Source of the DNA: Pseudomonas sp. 7P_10.2_Bac1
GTDB lineage: Bacteria; Pseudomonadota; Gammaproteobacteria; Pseudomonadales; Pseudomonadaceae
Reading direction: 5' to 3'
Assembly (NCBI RefSeq): GCF_025465935.1
Contig: NZ_JANLNV010000063.1
Location: forward strand, 19,975 to 83,974
Length of the DNA: 64,000 bases
In this document: positions 60,873-64,000 of the stretch, piece after piece
How the letters are laid out: each line of letters begins with the position of its first letter
Numbering within the stretch: the first letter of the stretch is position 1
Notes under the pieces: generated by a model
Told to the model about the DNA's origin: nothing
Database searches by the model: none
What the model saw: the letters and a program-made list of their open reading frames with translations, nothing else
Translations under genes and position numbers: made by a program

Positions 60873-62240
60873 CTATCTGTGTTTAAACCCCAGTTCAAAC
60901 AGCGTCCCGCTGTCGTCGCTTTGCACCCGCACTTCACCGCCATGCAGTTGCATGATCGACACCACAATCGCCAAGCCCAGCCCACCCGAATCCCCTGGTT
61001 GCGAGCGCGACGGGTCGACTCTGTAAAAGCGGTCGAAGACTTTGCCCAAGTGTTGTGCCTCGATAGCGGTGCCGATGTTATGTACGCCGATCCAGCAATA
61101 CTCGGCGTCTTCACGCTGCAACAACCTGATCACTGAACCCGGCTCGGCATGCCGCACGGCGTTGGCCAGCAGATTGCTCAGGGCGCGCTGCAGCAGATGC
61201 AGGTCTGCTGTCAGCGTCCCGTTGAGCGGGTTGGCCAGGCTCAAGCGGCGGTCCTCGGCCAAGGCATCGAAGTAATCACACAGTTCATCGCCCACGTCGT
61301 GCAGGTCCACGGCTTGCAAGTGCAGCGGTCGCTGCCCGTGTTCGGCGCGGGCGAGGAACATCAGGTTCTCGGCCATGCGATTCAGGCGTTCGTACTCTTC
61401 AATGTTCGACGCCAGCACTTCCTGATACTCCGCCGGGCTGCGCGCCTGATTCAGGGCCAGGCTGTTGCTGCCCAGCAGGTTGTGCAACGGCGTGCGGATC
61501 TCGTGGGCGAGATCGGCCGAGAACTGCGACAGCCGCGCAAAGTTGTCTTCAAGGCGCGTGAGCATGGCATTCAGCGCCTGCACCGGCTCTTTCAGTTCGG
61601 TGGGCACAGGGTCGACAGGCATGCGTTGATTCAGGCTGCGCGGATTGATGCCGCGCATGGCCTGCGCCAGTTCACGCAGTGGTTTCAGGCCGCGGCGCAA
61701 CAGCAGCAGCCCCAGACCAAACGCGAGCAAGGCGCCCAACCCGACCGCCATGTACAGGCGCAGCCGATAACTGGCGAGCATCTGCTCACGCTCTTGCAGA
61801 TGCATGCCCACGGTCACATTCAAGCGCTCGTGCGCAGGGCCTTCGGCCACGCCGCTCAACAAGGCGATGTTGTCCACTGTCTGGATGTCGCTGCGTTGTG
61901 GCGTGTGGTCTTGGCTGAGGGGTTGCACGGGCGGCAGCGTTTGCTGATGCGGGTTGATCGTGATGACCGGGCGGCCATCGCTGTGGTTGACCAGCAACAG
62001 GCTGTCACGGTTGCCCAGCATGTTCTGGTACAACCGCGGGCGCTCTTGCAGGGCTTCAAGGCTGTCACTGTCGTGCAGCAGCGCGCGCATACGCTCCAGG
62101 CGACCGAGTAACGCCATGTCGTCGCGAAAGCTCAGCTCCGAGGCCAGTGAGCGGTACAGGAATACGGCGATTACGCTGAGCACCAGGGCACACGTCAAGG
62201 CAATGGCCAGGGCCAGCCGCCAGGCGATGGACCTATTCAT
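60873..62240 (-). CDS. Sensor histidine kinase (CusS/CopS/HprS-like)
   Basis: 455 residues. Helix 1 (~8-28), periplasmic domain (~30-160, with a central [20 protein letters not shown]), helix 2 (~163-183, [20 protein letters not shown]), HAMP, H-box [20 protein letters not shown]-box [15 protein letters not shown] and G-box [12 protein letters not shown]. The class senses heavy metals or oxidants in the periplasm. Start 62240 gives an eight-base overlap with the response-regulator gene. A partner of the regulator upstream. Confidence 0.9.
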   Translation of the reverse strand: MNRSIAWRLALAIALTCALVLSVIAVFLYRSLASELSFRDDMALLGRLERMRALLHDSDSLEALQERPRLYQNMLGNRDSLLLVNHSDGRPVITINPHQQTLPPVQPLSQDHTPQRSDIQTVDNIALLSGVAEGPAHERLNVTVGMHLQEREQMLASYRLRLYMAVGLGALLAFGLGLLLLRRGLKPLRELAQAMRGINPRSLNQRMPVDPVPTELKEPVQALNAMLTRLEDNFARLSQFSADLAHEIRTPLHNLLGSNSLALNQARSPAEYQEVLASNIEEYERLNRMAENLMFLARAEHGQRPLHLQAVDLHDVGDELCDYFDALAEDRRLSLANPLNGTLTADLHLLQRALSNLLANAVRHAEPGSVIRLLQREDAEYCWIGVHNIGTAIEAQHLGKVFDRFYRVDPSRSQPGDSGGLGLAIVVSIMQLHGGEVRVQSDDSGTLFELGFKHR

Positions 62241-62907
62241 CGGGGGCTTCAAGCTGATAGCCGACGCCGCGCACGGTGTGGATAAGTTTGGGCATGAAGG
62301 GGTCGTCGACCTTGGCGCGTAGTCGGCGCACGGCCACTTCGACCATGTTGGTGTCGCTGTCGAAATTCAGGTTCCAGACCTGCGAAGCAATCAAGGTGCG
62401 CGACAGCACTTCGCCCTGGCGGCTGGCCAGCAAGTGCAGCAACGCGAACTCCTTGTTGGTCAGGCTGATGCGCTGGCCGCCCCGGCTGACACGACGCCGC
62501 AGCACGTCTACTTCAAGATCGGCAATGCTGTACGCCTCGGCCTCTCGCATTGGGCCACGTCGCAGCAGCGTGCGCACGCGCGCCAGTAGCTCGGCGAACG
62601 CAAAGGGTTTGAGCAGGTAGTCGTCGGCGCCTAGCTCCAGACCCCGCACGCGGTCTTCGATAGCGTCTTTGGCGGTTAAAAACAGCACTGGCGTAGCGCC
62701 GCGTTGGCGGATCAATTGCAGCAATTGCCAGCCATTGAGCCCGGGCAACATCACGTCAAGAATGATCAGATCATAGGCCTGCTGCTCAATAAAATAGCGT
62801 CCGTCCAGCCCGTTCAAAGCCACATCCACTGCAAAGCCCGACTCCCTCAGGCCTTTGGCCAGGAACTCGGCCGTTTTGGCTTCGTCTTCCACCACTAACA
62901 AACGCAT
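62233..62907 (-). CDS. OmpR-family response regulator (CusR/HprR-like)
   Basis: 224 residues: receiver ([20 protein letters not shown]; phospho-Asp in [17 protein letters not shown]) and a winged-helix DNA-binding domain ([39 protein letters not shown]). Divergent from the GlcG-like gene with ~135 bases between, so its operators probably lie in 62908-63042. In E. coli the similar HprRS pair sits beside the 5-hydroxyisourate hydrolase gene, as here. Confidence 0.9.
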   Translation of the reverse strand: MRLLVVEDEAKTAEFLAKGLRESGFAVDVALNGLDGRYFIEQQAYDLIILDVMLPGLNGWQLLQLIRQRGATPVLFLTAKDAIEDRVRGLELGADDYLLKPFAFAELLARVRTLLRRGPMREAEAYSIADLEVDVLRRRVSRGGQRISLTNKEFALLHLLASRQGEVLSRTLIASQVWNLNFDSDTNMVEVAVRRLRAKVDDPFMPKLIHTVRGVGYQLEAPDE

Positions 62908-63042
62908 CGCACACCTCGATCAGTCGTTTGAACAGGCTAGGCGTGTTCGCAGATATTGCCTATTACAAACTTGTAATCCAACTGACGAGGTTCTGACGAA
63001 GGCCGCTGGTTAAGGTGGCGGCATTCGTAAAGGAACTTGCCG

Positions 63043-63531
63043 ATGATGCTCAAACACCTGTTGTTATGGACTGCGATTGGCTTCGCAGGCACCACCCAGG
63101 CCGCGCCAAACTTGCCGCGTCACGCCGACCTGGATTTGGCAACCGCCCGGCAACTGGCCGACGCCGCGCTCCAGCACTGCACTGGCGCACTGAGCGTACT
63201 GGACCGGGGCGGTAACGTGCTGCTGGCGCTGCGACCAGAGAGCGTCGGGTCGCACAACTTGTTGGCCAGCCAACGCAAAGCCTACACCGCGCTGTCCAGC
63301 AAAACCCCGACCCGGCTGTTTGCCGAGCGCGCGCGCAATAACCCTGAAGCGTCAAACCTCAACTCCATCCCCGAGTTGCTACTGTTAGGCGGCGGCGTGC
63401 CGCTGTTTGCTGGCCATGAACTGGTTGGCGCCCTTGGCGTGGCCGGGGCGGGCGGTGCTGAGCAAGACGAAGGCTGTGCAATTAAGGCGGCCCAGCAGAC
63501 GGGTTTGACCATCCAACGCAATCAACCCTGA
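63043..63531 (+). CDS. Exported GlcG/HbpS-like protein
   Basis: 162 residues. A signal peptide (1-~20, ending TTQA-APN) precedes a GlcG/HbpS fold (ADLDLATARQLADAALQHC; GALSVLDRGGNVLLALRPES; PLFAGHELVGALGVAGAGG). HbpS-type proteins bind heme or iron; GlcG itself is of unknown role. Start 63043 fits AAAGGAAC upstream. First of two periplasmic genes divergent from the two-component system, likely regulated by it. Confidence 0.85.
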   Translation: MMLKHLLLWTAIGFAGTTQAAPNLPRHADLDLATARQLADAALQHCTGALSVLDRGGNVLLALRPESVGSHNLLASQRKAYTALSSKTPTRLFAERARNNPEASNLNSIPELLLLGGGVPLFAGHELVGALGVAGAGGAEQDEGCAIKAAQQTGLTIQRNQP

Positions 63532-63540
63532 GGATCACCC

Positions 63541-63948
63541 ATGAAACGTATAAGAATCACTTTGGCGGCCTTGAGCCTGAGTACGCTTTCGAGCGTGGTG
63601 TTGGCTGCCAACCCGTTGAGCGTCCACGTGCTGAACCTGGAAAACGGTCTACCGTCCCCGGGCGTCAACGTCACCCTGGAAAAACACGTGGGCCAGACCT
63701 GGCAACTGCTGAACCAGGGCGTGACCAACGAGCAAGGGCGTATTGGCGAGTTGTTTCCGGCTCAAAAGGCGCTTGAAACCGGCGAATACCGAGTGGTGTT
63801 CAAGACGGGTGAGTATTTCAAGAAGGAGGGGCGTGACACGTTCTTTCCAGAGATTCCGGTGATTTTCGAAGTCAAAAATGCCGATCAGCATTACCACATC
63901 CCGCTGCTGCTCAGCCCTTATGGCTTCTCGACGTATCGAGGATCGTAG
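63541..63948 (+). CDS. hiuH: Periplasmic 5-hydroxyisourate hydrolase (transthyretin-like)
   Basis: 135 residues: signal peptide (1-~22, ending VLAAN) and the transthyretin-like hydrolase. Active-site residues visible: His in LSVHVLNLENG, Arg in TNEQGRIG, and His with the YRGS C-terminal signature (HYHIPLLLSPYGFSTYRGS). It hydrolyses 5-hydroxyisourate from urate oxidation. A secreted form without uricase nearby matches E. coli HiuH. It lies nine bases after the GlcG-like gene; RBS GAGGATCACCC. Confidence 0.92.
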   Translation: MKRIRITLAALSLSTLSSVVLAANPLSVHVLNLENGLPSPGVNVTLEKHVGQTWQLLNQGVTNEQGRIGELFPAQKALETGEYRVVFKTGEYFKKEGRDTFFPEIPVIFEVKNADQHYHIPLLLSPYGFSTYRGS

Positions 63949-63966
63949 GTCACTGACTAACCCCAG

Positions 63967-64000
63967 TAGGAGCGTGCTTGTCTCGCGTTCGTTTAAAAGA
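63967..64000. repeat. Left part of a GTAGGAGCG-family palindromic repeat, cut by the window edge
   Basis: GTAGGAGCGTGCTTGTCTCG followed by CGTTCGTTTAAAAGA resembles the left arm of the copy at 17646. The right arm lies outside. Confidence 0.7.

Overview
The window looks like a Pseudomonas chromosome, probably of the P. fluorescens lineage. The evidence is the gene order (rbbA-like ABC genes, EVE protein, fau, 6S RNA, zapA, ygfB, pepP, ubiH, visC; then cysQ, nudE, yrfG, the LysM protein, fdhD, the YdeP-like oxidoreductase; then dctBD next to rmlBD), GC-rich codon use and REP-type intergenic repeats. It is mostly conserved backbone, with one clear accessory stretch at about 42.1-51.5 kb.

Layout. 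0-6.1 kb: an unidentified C-terminus, a FliL-domain protein, an expanded repeat element, and a three-gene HlyD/RbbA/permease exporter. 6.2-13.1 kb: EVE protein, fau, ssrS (6S RNA), zapA and a coiled-coil partner, then ygfB-pepP-ubiH-visC for ubiquinone synthesis. 13.2-17.6 kb: ferric-iron ABC binding protein and permease without an ATPase, and gcvT-gcvH without gcvP. 17.7-25.5 kb: a lone sugar-type aminotransferase, DUF2388, NfeD plus SPFH membrane proteins, an orphan GspE-type ATPase, an Lrp regulator, a 24-residue membrane peptide and a glycine-zipper protein. 25.7-32.6 kb: YdeP-like molybdoenzyme with fdhD, LysR, KbpA-like protein, yrfG, nudE, cysQ. 32.6-41.9 kb: dctBD, rmlBD, aguA and an OprD-family porin, with a candidate small RNA ahead of the porin.

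Accessory region, about 42.1-51.5 kb. It is bounded on the right by tRNA-Thr, next to which lies a decayed integrase N-terminus, the classic scar of an integrated element. It carries a HicAB toxin-antitoxin pair, a divergently regulated amino-acid cluster, an AT-rich gap, and an iron-responsive FecI/FecR/TonB-receptor signalling set with a good Fur box. The amino-acid cluster is the main discovery candidate. Its first enzyme has the HxG iron-binding motif and the substrate-binding residues of the BesD family of radical halogenases that chlorinate free amino acids. It is followed by an atypical SHMT-fold PLP enzyme and a LysE-type exporter, with an Lrp/AsnC regulator reading away from them. Together they suggest that a free amino acid is halogenated, remodelled by PLP chemistry and exported under amino-acid-sensing control.

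51.7-59.6 kb: dmlR/dmlA, a BCCT transporter, a carnitine monooxygenase oxygenase (bridging Glu205 present), an aldehyde dehydrogenase and the monooxygenase reductase. This corresponds to E. coli yeaT-U-V-W-X plus an aldehyde dehydrogenase, and predicts conversion of carnitine to trimethylamine and malic semialdehyde, then malate and pyruvate. 59.7-64 kb: an HTH-PAS-PAS protein, a CusRS/HprRS-like two-component system, and divergent periplasmic GlcG-like and 5-hydroxyisourate hydrolase-like proteins.

All calls come from reading the sequence and from recalled family knowledge; no database search was run.
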